From Balanoglossus misakiensis (taxonomy: Eukaryota; Hemichordata), in assembly GCA_040954595.2 (NCBI GenBank), contig CM082584.2, positions 6,262,001-6,326,000 on the forward strand: a DNA stretch of 64,000 nt, read 5' to 3'. The position numbers and the translations under genes are program-made. Below the pieces are notes generated by a model that saw only the letters and a list, made by a program, of their open reading frames with translations, was not told where the DNA came from and ran no database searches. Below, in pieces: positions 1 to 10,606 of this stretch (within the stretch, counting starts at the first letter, position 1; every line of letters starts with the position of its first letter).

Positions 1-323
1 AAAAACATAGTGAGGTTAAAGATTCCTACATGAATGTCAACTCATAGACTATTGTCAAGTTAAGCACTAGTTGTTCCTTCCCTGGGGTTGATTTTTTTTC
101 GCTTCAGCTCGAGTAAAAAGTGTCAACAGTTTGCTCCAGTATTAACATGCCACTTGGTATGCGTTCAAAATTCACGGAAATGTCAAACATACTTTCAGAT
201 GATGGGAAATGGAATGCGAGAAGGCAAACACAAATACAATTAGAAGAAATATAACCAATTTCCATGCTACTCTGTCGTACATAATAGATTTAGTGATTCC
301 ACACGACGGTAAGTTACACTTAC

Positions 324-620
324 CTGCACAGTCGCTCGTCAAGTGGGTCCTCCCGGAAGATCTCAAAGTAAGTGTTTGAACACATGCCCATTTCAGAGGC
401 GTAGTTATCCTCACAGCCTTCAATTTGCCCGGCGGGAATGTTACCAACAGTCGGTAGCGTTGACCAGATGTCATCACAGAGGATCGACTCGTAAAGGTCA
501 ACTTTTGACAAAGACGTTCCCATGAAGTTTTCCATTGTACGGACAACGTCTGGGTCCTGGTTCTCACGGCACGCATCAACCGCTGAGGCTATACAGTCGC
601 GGGTGTTGTTCATTACGGCA
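324..620 (-). CDS. Cys-rich exon of unknown family
   Basis: This open exon runs from a GATATAG acceptor to a CTGTGCAG/GTAAGT donor and encodes about 98 residues with six cysteines spread evenly (for example [45 protein letters not shown]). It has an N-N-T glycosylation sequon. The paired helices with cysteines about 8 residues apart resemble small secreted helical cysteine-rich domains, but I do not recognise the family. It ends in phase 2, so coding continues to the left or outside the window. Confidence 0.55.
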
Positions 621-3600
621 CTATATCAAGCAGACAGACGGAAATAATCATTCATGTGTGTTTCTATAATTGGTGCATCTGTTCGACGGTTGGCGTCCCA
701 GATATCATTATCAAATAACCTCTAAATGTTTATTACTGTCAAAAATGACATGCGTGGCGGTATTTGCCGCCATGTCTTACAACTAAAACTTCAGAACAGT
801 GTGTGGTAAGCCCATTGTTTACCGTTTTTTCCTTACCTGCAATTGTGTTTACTTAGACGCAGTGTGCGAACCGCCGCCCTCATACAATCACCGAACACGC
901 TGTTTATCCATGACGGAACCTCTTGTGATGTCGTCGGGCATCCCGAAGGCTGTCCAAACCCGAAACCGAGTAGACAAGCTAATTGAAAAAAAATGTACTT
1001 TAATAGTTGCACGTTTTGGTGATTACGGTAGATGGGAGTCTTTTTACTCCGATACAGCCAACACTAAAATACATCGAATACTTTAAATGGCCGCGGCCAT
1101 AATTGCTGTACACACCCCCAAAAAAAGAACAAGCTCTAGGTCAGAGGGCAGGTCGGTTATGTCAAGGGTATCCCTCCTCCAGGTGTCATGTCAAGCGCCC
1201 TCATACAGAAACTACAATACAGTGTCTGTCACATTTCAGTGATTGTAGACGTGGATACATGATTGTATACGATTAGCCAAAACAATCTGCTTGTTATGCA
1301 TGCGCTATTGGTATGATTTGTTTCTAACAGCCAGGTACGCTGGGCAAAACATTCTTATTTTCATCTTTTAGGCAATTGCTGTTGAAGGTATACTGTTTTT
1401 AGCTTGGGACTAGTTGTCAAGTTCACTTGCTGGCTTTCGATTGATCATTTCCCGCCAAAAAACAGTACTCTCTCTCTTCTATGAGTGCACTTATGTCGTT
1501 CTTTAGAATGGGAATGTTCATGATATTTTGTTTATATGCTCGGGGGAATGGACCGAGAGAACTTAGTGCCTACCTGTCAACAAGCTGACGACGAATACTC
1601 TGCAAGTCATTGTTCTCATCAGTTGAGCGTGTGCACGTTCAATATTTCAGCTTCTCTGTCAGTGTATTCCACAACCCTGTAAATTTAAAGCATGATTGTT
1701 GCGATACGTGATAAGGTATAGGCTGCCTTCAGGGAACACATTCCCACTATAATGTAGGTATACAAGTTACATGTACGTACTGAATATGCCCATGTACTTG
1801 CGCTCGTGTCACAATATTGTTTGCAGGTATATGACCCTGTAGGAAGTTTCAACAAACTTTGTCATAATTGTAGACGCTTCATCGCTTTTGGTGCGGCGTT
1901 TCTGTGTACATGTATATGCCAATACACCCTCCTAAACCTAACACCTGTTACTCCAAATTTAGTTGAAATCTGATCAGTCGTTTTTGAGATAGCGATGACA
2001 TAGACACACAGAGACACACACACTCAACCCCACCCATATCCCCACACAAACACACACACACACTGGCAGACACGGGTACGACAGAAATTCCTTCTGTTTG
2101 CACGAGGGCTAAATGTACGCCGGATTTTAATCATGTAGTTAACTAGTACATCTGCGCCTGTGGATAATGATTATGAAAATTTAAACGTGAATTTTCTCAA
2201 TTCTGTTTCCGAAACCCATGGCGACGGGGCCTATTTTGAATTTCAATTGGCGGCGAATTCACTAAGATTATTTCATCGTCTGTTTCGACATTTCTTTGAG
2301 CTGTGGCATCGTGCTAAATATAATTGTTGGGATACATAATGAAAGCCATTATTGATGAGAAAATGCATTGTGTACCCCTGGGCTGCCTTTGCATACGGTT
2401 ACTGAACGGGTCATTGTTTGCTCTATGGGCAGGCCAAACACAAAATGCGCAATGCTCGCGTGTTTGCCAGTCTTTCGTTTTGCCAAACCATATAAGGTAC
2501 TTCGTGGAAGGAGTTCGTCAAAAGGACACTCGTGAATCACTGACTTGTTTATGTAAGGTACGATAGTGAATACAAACGCTGTATATATAGATGGATGGGG
2601 TCAACCATGCTTAAACACGTCCATTTATATTGAGATTTTTTTAATGACATAGGTCCGTCGAGTCCCACATATTGAGCGCATTTACAAAGACCCAGACAAC
2701 CGCGTGTACATCTTATTAGGATGGGTCCCTGGGATCTTTTTGCTCGTTGCTATGGGCCTTTATAGGACATTACACCCCGATTTGGACTAAGCCGTTTTCA
2801 GAGTCTAACAAGGGGCTGGTAACTAGTTGAAAATCTGCACCACTAAAACCACTAAAAAGACCACTAAAATGTTAAATAGCACTATCGCTGTCAACTTGGA
2901 TATCCATATTACGATATATTACGATCGTGGTCATTGGAGCTGAGCCAGTATTCTGGACTTGTTGTGTGGTTCGTTGTTTGAGGAAGAAATCAATGTAACA
3001 CTTATTGCAATTGGCTTAAAATATCGGGCCTCTCAAAACACTACCAATGGTGTCTCAGATGTTATAGAGTCTTTTAAATTTTGCAGGCATGACACAGGTC
3101 AGCGTCGATCAAGATCCCCGATAGAGCCAAGCAGACAAGGCATTCATTCCACTCAGACTTCATGAAATGACGATTAGTCATGGAGTCAGTGGACCGGGGA
3201 AATAGTTGGCGGGGTGCGAAGATCTTGTTTGGTTCACCGAGGCAGGACAAAGTAGTTGCAAAATGTTAACTTCTTAAGAGATCGACCAAAATTCGAAATA
3301 AAAAATCGAGACATTGTATCATGAAACCAGCAACTCCTAGGATGCATAAACATGTACATGTATCATAAACAAAGTCAGTCAGTTTCCGCCAAGAAAAGTT
3401 GCACACGCCTCCATCCGCGTATTTTACCCACCAGGTGGTAATTTTCCACTTCTACGTTAGGTGACATTTAATTAGTTTTGCATATCGGGACAATAACATG
3501 TGTGTCCTTAAATGCGCGATCACCAAATTAAAAACGTTTGCGTTTACACTGATGATTAAGGTGGAGCATGCTTACCTGTCTGAGTGCTGGCGGAATCTGT

Positions 3601-6600
3601 AAAAAATACCGCGTGAACAGTGGCTAAAAAGGGACCTCTCGCGAAGATAATTTATACTGAGTCAAAATTTGCATCAATCAATTGATTGGATTATGGAACA
3701 TCTCAATTGGGCATCTCCAATCTAACAGGAATTAGGCGCATGCGCACATGTTCACGTATCGTCCTTGATGTTTCACACGATTCCAGGTAACAACAACTTC
3801 GCGGCCAAACACTTTATTTCTCGGAATAATTTTTACCGAAAACTGGTTGCAGTCTTACCAAAGATGTGTTTTTATGCATTATTAAACTCTCCCAAGTGGA
3901 TTTATTTCTGCCTGTGTTGTCAAACGGTCAGGCACTTTCACTTCAACACGTGTGGCCATGCACGCTGTGGCTTGAGTCGTGGACAATTTTCCCTTTCTTT
4001 CAGATTATGAGCGATGCTCCACACATTTAATTTAATTTTCAATCAATTGGTGATTTTCATGTATATAAGGTGGCAAAGACTCCAGATGGGTCTTCCCTCG
4101 GACATTACTAGGGTGCAGGCACACGGGCGCCGCGGTCGCAGAATTGAAGTAGCGATTGTCGCTCGACAAAGGGTTCACCTACAACTCAATACAGTTTATC
4201 TCTCAGACTCTGCTCTTGAACTGTGGTGGTGACTTATTACCCTACTAGTAAATTCCGAGCAAGGAAATAGATTTTCGAAAAATGTAAAATATCAATATAA
4301 GACATTTGGTGCTTTAAAGGGTGGATTTGCTTACCTGCTTCAGCTCAACGTGGGTTATCTCTGTTTGTCCGTTCCCTTGTAGAGAGTGACACGCCCGTGA
4401 CTGTGCAATACCAAGAACTACACGCATGCGCAAAAACATTCGCACTAAAATTACTGGAAATTATAGTGAAAGTGTCTGTTGGAATTGTCAAAAGTCGCTC
4501 CATGTACTTCAGTGGATGTGGAAAACCTACTGAATGTTTTCTACTAGTACTTTTTATGGAGGACACTTCAACATTTTATTTTTCAAGCATCAGTTGGTCT
4601 TTTTTTTAAATGGCGATGATTGTTTTCGGGTTTGCTTTTTATTACACTTCAACGTGCGTTGTTCAATTTGCGGTGCCATTTGCACATTTACGAAACACCT
4701 CCAAGTATATTACCATTTGTGTGATTGGTTTGAACTTTATGCGGATGGCTACGAGTGGCTTGGGATCAAGTTTTGTCGTTTTGGGTTTTAAAATCTTAAT
4801 CTACAATCTTCCTTAGAGGCTAGATTTAACCTTTGAAATCAGCGCTTAGTTGGCGCAGTGAGTCAACAGTGTGAACTCTACGCGTGCGCATATCCATTTT
4901 ACATCAGCACATATCCATTTTAGAAATTATCATTTTCAAAACACATTTTTCTTTCGTGCATGCATGAATTTAATATCCTATATGCTTAAATGGAATTTTG
5001 AAACTGGCAAGTAAACTAAAGACAAGTCAAACCAAACCAAACCAAACCAAAACGAAACGAACCATAATGGTGTACAACTATTATAAGAGTTTTCTAGCAC
5101 ATAGTCTATAAGAGGTCTTTTATAGTATCTCCTTGCTCCTTAAGCCCGTTGCTGACGAAAAATACTTCAAGATTCATTTGATGAGGTTTCCCTCTCACCA
5201 AGTGATCTGCAGTGTGGGGCTGACCTCTTCGCTTACACTGCAACAGAGAGAAAGCTTAGTTAGTTTGACGTCACCGGAGGCGTATAGAGAGCAAAGAATT
5301 CCAATTTTGTCATTTTTCGGCGCCTGACAGTTTCAAAATTACATAGGTTTCGCTTCTGATAGTTTAATATGTATGACGTGACTCATTTCAACCTGGAACA
5401 AGGACGCGTTGGTGACTTAAGGATATTCTTCTATGTGAAAGGTCATGGAACATGTGTTCAAAGGTGTTCATTATAGGCAGGTTTCGAGATTAAGACAGGT
5501 TAATAAGCATGACGTGATTCATTTCCACCTGTACCAAAGACTGTTTAAAAGACTTAATGGCAACTATCCTCCTGTTGTACAGGTTTCATGCAGTAAACAA
5601 CAATAAAAGCTCCAACAAAACCATACACAATTTCAGTGATAACTTCGTTAGCTTATCATATATAGTTGTAATGCGCGGAGTATTATCCCTAGATCACTTA
5701 CCGACATTTTCACAGTAAGTTCCAGTCCAGCCAAGCTCACAATTGCATGTAAACTGGTTGCAATCATGCACAAGACAACTGCCACTGTTAAGACAGGGGC
5801 CGAATTCGCATGGGTTCGTATATAGATTGGCTGCATGGTCACGGGAAGATGACGACCGTTTGAAAGGAGATAAATATACCAGTAAGTGGCATGAATAGAA
5901 GACATTGAAATTTGCGGATTTTGCAGTCATTGGATATGCGGTTTAACGTGAAATGTGCTAATAACTAAAATTATTATACATCTAGTGCCGAGAACAATAG
6001 ATTTTGGCGTGCAATAAAAAGCCTTACGGAACGGTACGTACGGAACGCGCGTTAAATAAGTGTTAGGTTTCAAGGCGCCCCAACTCACCGTGTACAGGTA
6101 TGCGTTGTTATGCGGACGGTTTCAAGACACCCCCACTCCAACGCACGCGCACGTACGTAAACAAAAAAGAAAGATGGCTGCTCACTGAGCGGTTTTCGAT
6201 CGATTGTATCGGCATTTTGGGCGTTTTGAAAGCCAAGTAACATGCAAAACAAGAACTATCGGAGATGTAAGATGTATGATAATAAGGTTACGCGTCGGGC
6301 GATACTCAGCGCTAATGTCCTCGTGCATACTTTGCGGTATTTTCGTAATAACCTCATAGTCTATCAATCGCGCGTACATAAGAACCACTTCTCTGCATTG
6401 TTCACGCCTTATTCTGTTCAACTTACTCTCTGTTTCACAAACGCACGTATAGTTCGAACATCCCTGGTCATTCTGACAGGTTGCACCGTTTTGACATGGG
6501 TTTGATGAACAAGGTTGTGTCATGGCTGCAAACAATAAAATGTTAAGCAATAGCATGGGATGATTTCTTGTGGAGCTGAGGTATACATGCATCTCTTTTA

Positions 6601-9600
6601 TAAGCATGTCTCATTTAGGTCCAATATATGATTTAATGCGCCACTTTTTATGAACTGTTCATTGCTTGTGCTCGGTGTCATAAAACCTAAGTATACGTGC
6701 AAGGCATGCGCATTGAAGCCTGGGATACTATTTTGTCATGTGTACATAAAACAGTATAGAAGTATGGCGGATAGGTGCTTGCAAATATTGCCACGTGGAT
6801 TTGATTGTGTTAACATTAAACACGTCGGACATGATAAAAAATATTTATCACATGAACTGGCCCTGATCACCACCTGTGTGACGTAGACCAGGACAGATCA
6901 AAAATCCAGATCACCCCTGTGTTACGTCATCAACCGGAACTATTTCCACCGATTCGCCGTAGCTTTGTTGTCAAACAGAAACAGTACGTGTAGCGCGCGG
7001 CATTTACAATACAGAAATGAAACAAAAAATGACGGTTCCATGACAATAACGCTTTGTAAGCTCAAAACAGAAAGGTGGAATTTGGAAAGAAGACAGTCGA
7101 CGCAACGATCATAGACGATCGTGGCTGTCAAAGTTTTGGGTCAGGTGTACATAGCCTAGGCTAGGCGCAAGTCCAGTACGTTCCGAGTCGAATCAATGTG
7201 GGCAATTGTTTCGAGCCAGTTCAGCGTGACGACTGAACCTCTATATTCCACCGGTCAACGAAATGTATAAAGACGTGGCAACAGGTTGCAGTAAAATTGT
7301 TAGAGAATCGATTACATTTGTGTAAGGCCGAACTTCGAGCGAACGGAACTCAACGGGACGACTTGTTGGGGGATTTTATGAATGATCAGCGATAGTTCAT
7401 CATTTGCGTATTTGCAAATGATGAACTATCGCTGATCATTCATAAAATCTCCCAACATATATCTCCTGGGGGAAATAATCCCGCTCAGTAAAATACGACA
7501 CCGCTCCAAAATTGTTGCAAGGTACTGAATTTTTTTAGTCCTACCTCTTCTAACGAAAAATAAGAAGACTGTTCATGTGATAAATATGTAATCCCATGAT
7601 ATCTTTCTTTGTTTAACGTCATCGTATACTCGTGGTTTTCGCGGAAGCGTACAACTTCTCGCCTGCGGCTCGAAATTGCACTGCTCGCGAAAACCACTCG
7701 TATACGATGACGTCAAACAAAGAAAGATATCATGGGATTATATGTAAATACAGCCATGTGACAGAAGAATTAAAACCCCGATAACTTCATTAATAAGCAC
7801 GTCTATCCGCCGACTAATTGTTGATAACCAAATCAAAATAAGATGGCAGTAGCATACATACGTGTTTCGCAAAGATCGCCGGTATAACAGTTCGGACATA
7901 GACAGGTGAAGTTTACACAGTCGTCTGTAGTACTGCATGTGCCACCATTCTTACACAGTTGATGCTGACACATAGTTAGGACTGGGCAGGAAGGAAACAA
8001 AAAAACACTCATACGAGAATATTTCAGTGGTATATGTTACGTGTATGTATGTATGTATGTATGTATGTATGTATGTATGTATGTATGTATGTATGTATGT
8101 ATGTATGTATGTATGCATGTCTTGCGTATACTATAATGGTTTGTTCCCTCGAGAATGTTTTAACACTGTTGGTGCCGTGCGTCACATTTCTCAAGGTATG
8201 AATGAACATATGAACCTAATTCAATACATATCGATTTCACAGGTGATGCCTCTGTTGCACCGAGGACATTGATGTACAGCTGTGTATGTATTTGAATTAA
8301 AGTTATATAGTGAAATGCATTAGTTTTAACTTTGAATATACATACTAGAATCACAGTTGATGCCTGTGAAACACCCAGGACATTCGCACACGTACCCGGC
8401 TGAATCACTTGGTTTTGTACATGTACCACCATTGATACACGGATTGGGATTGCAAGAATCAACGGCTGTATAATGAAGGAGATGAAATTGAGTGAACAGG
8501 ACCATAATTCATTGACAAATTCCCTGAAACCCCTCTGATGGCGTGATACTTCATAAAAGTGGCTGTAAATTCCGTGAAAAATACCGTCAGACTCTTCTGG
8601 TATAGTGAAGCTTCATAGAGGAATATACTAAAACACGTGTAAGGCGAAAGGTACTCTCTGATAAAATTTGGAAACACAGTATATAGGTATTAAATGCATT
8701 TACTATAGTTATGATAGTAATATGATAGTTTGTTCACTCGACAATGCATGTACACTGACTCCATGCGTAATACTTCTAGAAGCATGAACATCTTTTAAGC
8801 GTGTTTTATATTAAACTAATTCAATACATACTGATTACACAAATGCACATGAATCGCTTAAATAGGCGTGACGTATACCCCAGACTGTTAATAAACTGTA
8901 TATTTAAGAATTGCAGTTCTATGATATCTAAACAGTTTATTACATTTTGAAATGTATACAAGTTTGGGTAAATTAGAACACATGTCACATACCTGTTTCA
9001 CAGTTGTTGCCAGTGTAGTTCGGTAGACAGTCGCACCAATACCTATCTGTTAGTGTACTTAACAGGACACACGTGCCACTGTTGTTGCACGGATTGGGAT
9101 TGCAGGGACCAAGACCTGGCATGAAGATGTTGACATAACGTGAAATTTACACTGACGCCATGTGTTATACTGCTCAAGGTATGGGTAATCATATTTTAAG
9201 CATGTTTTCTATCAAATGCTATCAAACTTATTCAATTCATATTGATTTCATGAGGAATAGTTTCATGAGGTCCGATTTATACCAGCATAAGTATATGTAT
9301 TGGGTTTGCGATACCCCTTTATTTGAAATGTTCATAAGTTTATGTAAATGAGAATTAACATAATACCAGATTCACAGTTGTTGCCACTGTAGCCCTCAAG
9401 ACATTGGCACACGTGCTCGGCTGTTGAAGAAGAATCGCTTGACTGTGTACATGTACCCCCGTTGACACACGGATTTGGATTACAGGGATCGACAGCTGAA
9501 ACGAAGGAGCTGAGATTGAGTGAACAAGGCTATAATTAATTGACAGATTCCCTCCAACCATTCTCATGCCGTGATGCTTCAGAGAGGAATATGCGAAAAC

Positions 9601-10555
9601 ACCTGTAAAATAACTTCTCTGGAAGGCGGAAGGTACTCTCTGATAAAAAATTGGAAACCTACCATATAGGACAAGAGTTAAAACAAAACAAAAACGATCT
9701 TTTGGGCATTAGGGAAGAAAATAAACCAGAAAACCGAACATGCGGGCACAAAGACACGACAAAAAAATAAATTTTGGCGAAGGGAGCAAAGATAGCATGT
9801 GGTATAAAAAGCACAAACACGTCTCCGTACAGTAGAAAATATCGGCTGGTTGAGACTTTTGTGTAAAAATTTTACATGTATGACTGAGATATACAGGAAT
9901 AGTGAAAGTCGAAAAGCTTGAAAAAGAACTTTAAGCTTATAGCAAAAGACAAAACAACTAAAAAGAGGGGGGGGGGTGTATGGGCAGCCAAAAATGGTAA
10001 GGAGCAGAATAAAACATTAATCCAGAAAAATCATTTAGTAAAAGATGAATATAATTTTGGGGCGAAATTAAGATGATTTGCGTGAACTATACATGTACGT
10101 TTTAGCAAACATCTGATAAATAATTAGCCGCGGCAACGATGACTATCAACTGATTGTTTTCTTGGCCTTGATTGTGTTATTTGGTCGTTCTTTTTGCTAT
10201 TTCAAGGGCAAATTGAATACAAAAAACGTACTCAACGATAGATACAACCCGATTAAATTTGAAATTAATTTCACTCACCCGATTCTAGTTTGAAGTGTTC
10301 TGCAAGAAACATTAAGATTTGGTTCGTTGTTTGTATTTGAAACTCTAGCTCGATGATTCTATCTCGCTGCTCAGCATTTTCCTGCATAACGTGAACTACG
10401 TCGACGTTCTCGAAGTTCTGCAGGCAGCTTTCTACCTCCTGCCGCGACTGGGTGAAAATAAAGGCGCATAGGCTGCTGAATTCAATACATGTCTGCCCGC
10501 TCGCTTCTACGAGGACGGCGGACAGGGTGAGCAACACGCACAGATAACGCAGCAT
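324..10555 (-). CDS. Secreted multi-EGF protein, multi-exon, 3' end outside window
   Basis: The gene model starts at the ATG at 10555, which opens a hydrophobic signal peptide ([18 protein letters not shown]). A cysteine-containing stretch and a heptad-like helix follow, then one-exon-per-domain EGF repeats at 9495-9367, 9115-8993, 8465-8346, 7981-7862, 6525-6427 and 5830-5702. Every EGF exon is phase 1 at both ends, the usual arrangement for shuffled EGF modules. Candidate small exons at 4360-4335, 3596-3576, 1599-1574 and 899-837 continue the frame into a cysteine-rich exon at 620-324, which ends with a phase-2 donor, so more coding sequence must lie further left. The product is probably extracellular and acts in adhesion or matrix or as a ligand; the exact function is not recognisable. 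The 3' half rests on splice signals and phase only, and could be a separate gene. An ATG 17 codons upstream (10606) is in frame but would bury the signal peptide. Confidence 0.6.
837..899 (-). CDS. Candidate 63-nt exon of the EGF gene
   Basis: The exon is entered in phase 2 after an ATAAACAG acceptor, and reads [20 protein letters not shown] plus AG before GTAAGG. Its phase-2 exit matches the entry phase of the next exon at 620. The helical pattern and two cysteines look protein-like, but there is no homology evidence. Confidence 0.35.
1574..1599 (-). CDS. Candidate 26-nt micro-exon
   Basis: A CTTGCAG acceptor and a GTAGGC donor bracket 26 bases reading SIRRQLVD plus two bases (phase 2 exit). 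A longer version, starting further upstream, is also open. Confidence 0.3.
3576..3596 (-). CDS. Candidate 21-nt micro-exon
   Basis: A TTTTTTACAG acceptor and a GTAAGC donor enclose exactly 21 bases reading IPPALRQ in phase 0, the phase left by the preceding candidate. Both splice sites are strong for so short a segment. Confidence 0.35.
4335..4360 (-). CDS. Candidate 26-nt micro-exon
   Basis: A minus-strand AAACAG acceptor and GTAAGC donor bracket 26 bases encoding about EITHVELKQ when entered in phase 1 from the EGF 6 exon. It exits in phase 0. Only splice signals and phase support it. Confidence 0.3.
5028..5063. repeat. (CCAAA)n simple repeat
   Basis: Tandem CCAAA units, decaying into CGAAA at the right end, within an intron of the EGF gene. 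Confidence 0.8.
5345..5577. repeat. Diverged tandem duplication, about 100-135 bp unit
   Basis: Two direct copies begin AGGTTTCG at 5345 and 5480. They share ATGACGTGA(C/T)TCATTTC(A/C)ACCTG followed by a GACTTAA core and a CTAT/ATTC-type end. Each contains an AP-1/CRE-like TGACGTGA motif. Confidence 0.5.
5702..5830 (-). CDS. EGF repeat exon (EGF 6)
   Basis: This exon encodes 43 residues including [14 protein letters not shown] and the tail [16 protein letters not shown]. It has all six EGF cysteines plus one extra in the C3-C4 loop (HDC), as in EGF 4 and EGF 5. The acceptor is ACCATGCAG and the donor GTAAGT; both ends are phase 1. Confidence 0.8.
6427..6525 (-). CDS. EGF repeat exon (EGF 5), lacks C6
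   Basis: This exon encodes 33 residues starting [15 protein letters not shown] and then reading [11 protein letters not shown]. The C5-C6 loop with its G-Y-T-G motif and final cysteine is absent, as if about 21-24 bases had been deleted between two TG(T/C)GAAAC-like sequences. The donor GAGA/GTAAGT preserves phase 1, so the exon can still be spliced in frame, but the fold should lack its last disulfide. Confidence 0.6.
7365..7456. repeat. Long hairpin inside foldback repeat copy 1
   Basis: The left arm, from GTTGGGGGATTTTATG, and the right arm, ending CATAAAATCTCCCAAC, pair over about 43 bases with a short GTATTT loop and one mismatch. Confidence 0.8.
7589..7740. repeat. Second large hairpin, copy 1
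   Basis: The arm beginning TAATCCCATGATATCTTTC is mirrored by GAAAGATATCATGGGATTA at the right end. Arms of roughly 55 bases surround a short spacer. The same structure follows copy 2. Confidence 0.8.
7862..7981 (-). CDS. EGF repeat exon (EGF 4), eight Cys
   Basis: This exon encodes 40 residues starting [15 protein letters not shown] and ending [14 protein letters not shown]. It contains eight cysteines instead of six: an extra one in the C3-C4 loop (DDC) and one in the C5-C6 loop (PNC), which could form an additional disulfide. It has a polypyrimidine/CAG acceptor and a GTATGT donor, phase 1 at both ends. Confidence 0.75.
8043..8119. repeat. (GTAT)n microsatellite
   Basis: About 18 uninterrupted tetranucleotide units, located between the EGF 4 exon and the relic EGF exon. 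Some ORFs through it are spurious translations of the repeat. Confidence 0.95.
8232..8279 (-). pseudogene. Relic of an EGF exon (3' half only)
   Basis: On the minus strand this stretch still reads [12 protein letters not shown], aligning with the [12 protein letters not shown] tail of the EGF exon at 8346-8465. The 5' half of the exon is missing, spacing upstream of the first cysteine has shifted by 4 bases, and the donor GT has become AT. The sequence around it matches intron sequence next to the other EGF exons, so it appears to be a decayed tandem duplicate. Confidence 0.55.
8346..8465 (-). CDS. EGF repeat exon (EGF 3), one extra Cys
   Basis: This exon encodes 40 residues starting [15 protein letters not shown] and ending [14 protein letters not shown]. 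The standard six cysteines are present, and a seventh replaces the residue before the aromatic in the C5-C6 loop. It is phase 1 at both ends with donor GTATGT. Confidence 0.8.
8993..9115 (-). CDS. EGF repeat exon (EGF 2)
   Basis: This exon encodes 41 residues with the six-cysteine EGF pattern, starting [15 protein letters not shown] and ending [15 protein letters not shown]. It has a CAG acceptor and a GTATGT donor, phase 1 at both ends. N-N-S and N-Y-T are possible N-glycosylation sequons. Confidence 0.8.
9367..9495 (-). CDS. EGF repeat exon (EGF 1)
   Basis: This exon encodes 43 residues beginning [15 protein letters not shown] and ending [15 protein letters not shown]. It has all six EGF cysteines and the G-Y-x-G signature before the last one. 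It is flanked by CAG at the acceptor and GTATTA at the donor, phase 1 at both ends. It and its upstream intron resemble the exon at 8346-8465 and that exon's intron, pointing to an intragenic duplication. Confidence 0.8.
10279..10555 (-). CDS. EGF gene exon 1: signal peptide, Cys-rich segment, helix
   Basis: This exon encodes 92 residues. Residues 1-18 are a classic signal peptide. A short segment with four cysteines follows (near residues 22, 28, 42 and the region between), then about 40 charged/hydrophobic residues without proline that look like a coiled coil ([20 protein letters not shown]). The exon ends TCG-G before GTGAGT (phase 1) and so joins cleanly to the first EGF exon. The coil could mediate oligomerisation of the secreted protein; that is inference. 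Confidence 0.65.
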
Positions 10556-10606
10556 AGCTCTATCGCCTGCAGTCGAAAGTTGTATGCCCTTCACCAAGAG
10601 AGGCAC

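Larger units (their letters stand above)
621..5701. other. Long introns of the minus-strand gene, mostly featureless
   Basis: Apart from the candidate small exons described separately, I see no open frame with protein-like composition. The stretch holds AT-rich sequence, a CA-rich patch near 2005-2062, a CCAAA run near 5028-5063 and a diverged direct duplication at 5345-5577. Confidence 0.4.
6841..7747. mobile_element. Composite foldback repeat, copy 1
   Basis: This repeat lies in the intron between EGF exons 7862 and 6525. It is near-identical over about 905 bases to 16203-17112. It starts with ATATTTATCACATGAAC, whose inverse GTTCATGTGATAAATAT occurs at 7571-7587, giving 17-bp terminal inverted repeats. 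Inside is a 92-base hairpin (7365-7456) with arms that match almost perfectly. Directly beyond the right terminal repeat is a second large hairpin (7589-7740). No transposase ORF is seen, so it is a non-autonomous, MITE-like or foldback element. Confidence 0.7.

Noticed and set aside
7589-7740. Idea that the hairpins are CRISPR-like or bacterial attenuators
   Set aside because: No spacer-repeat pattern and the context is plainly eukaryotic introns; they belong to foldback repeats.
8024-8272. ORFs of repeated Met-Tyr-Val-Cys or Ile-His-Thr-Tyr
   Set aside because: Translations of the GTAT microsatellite.
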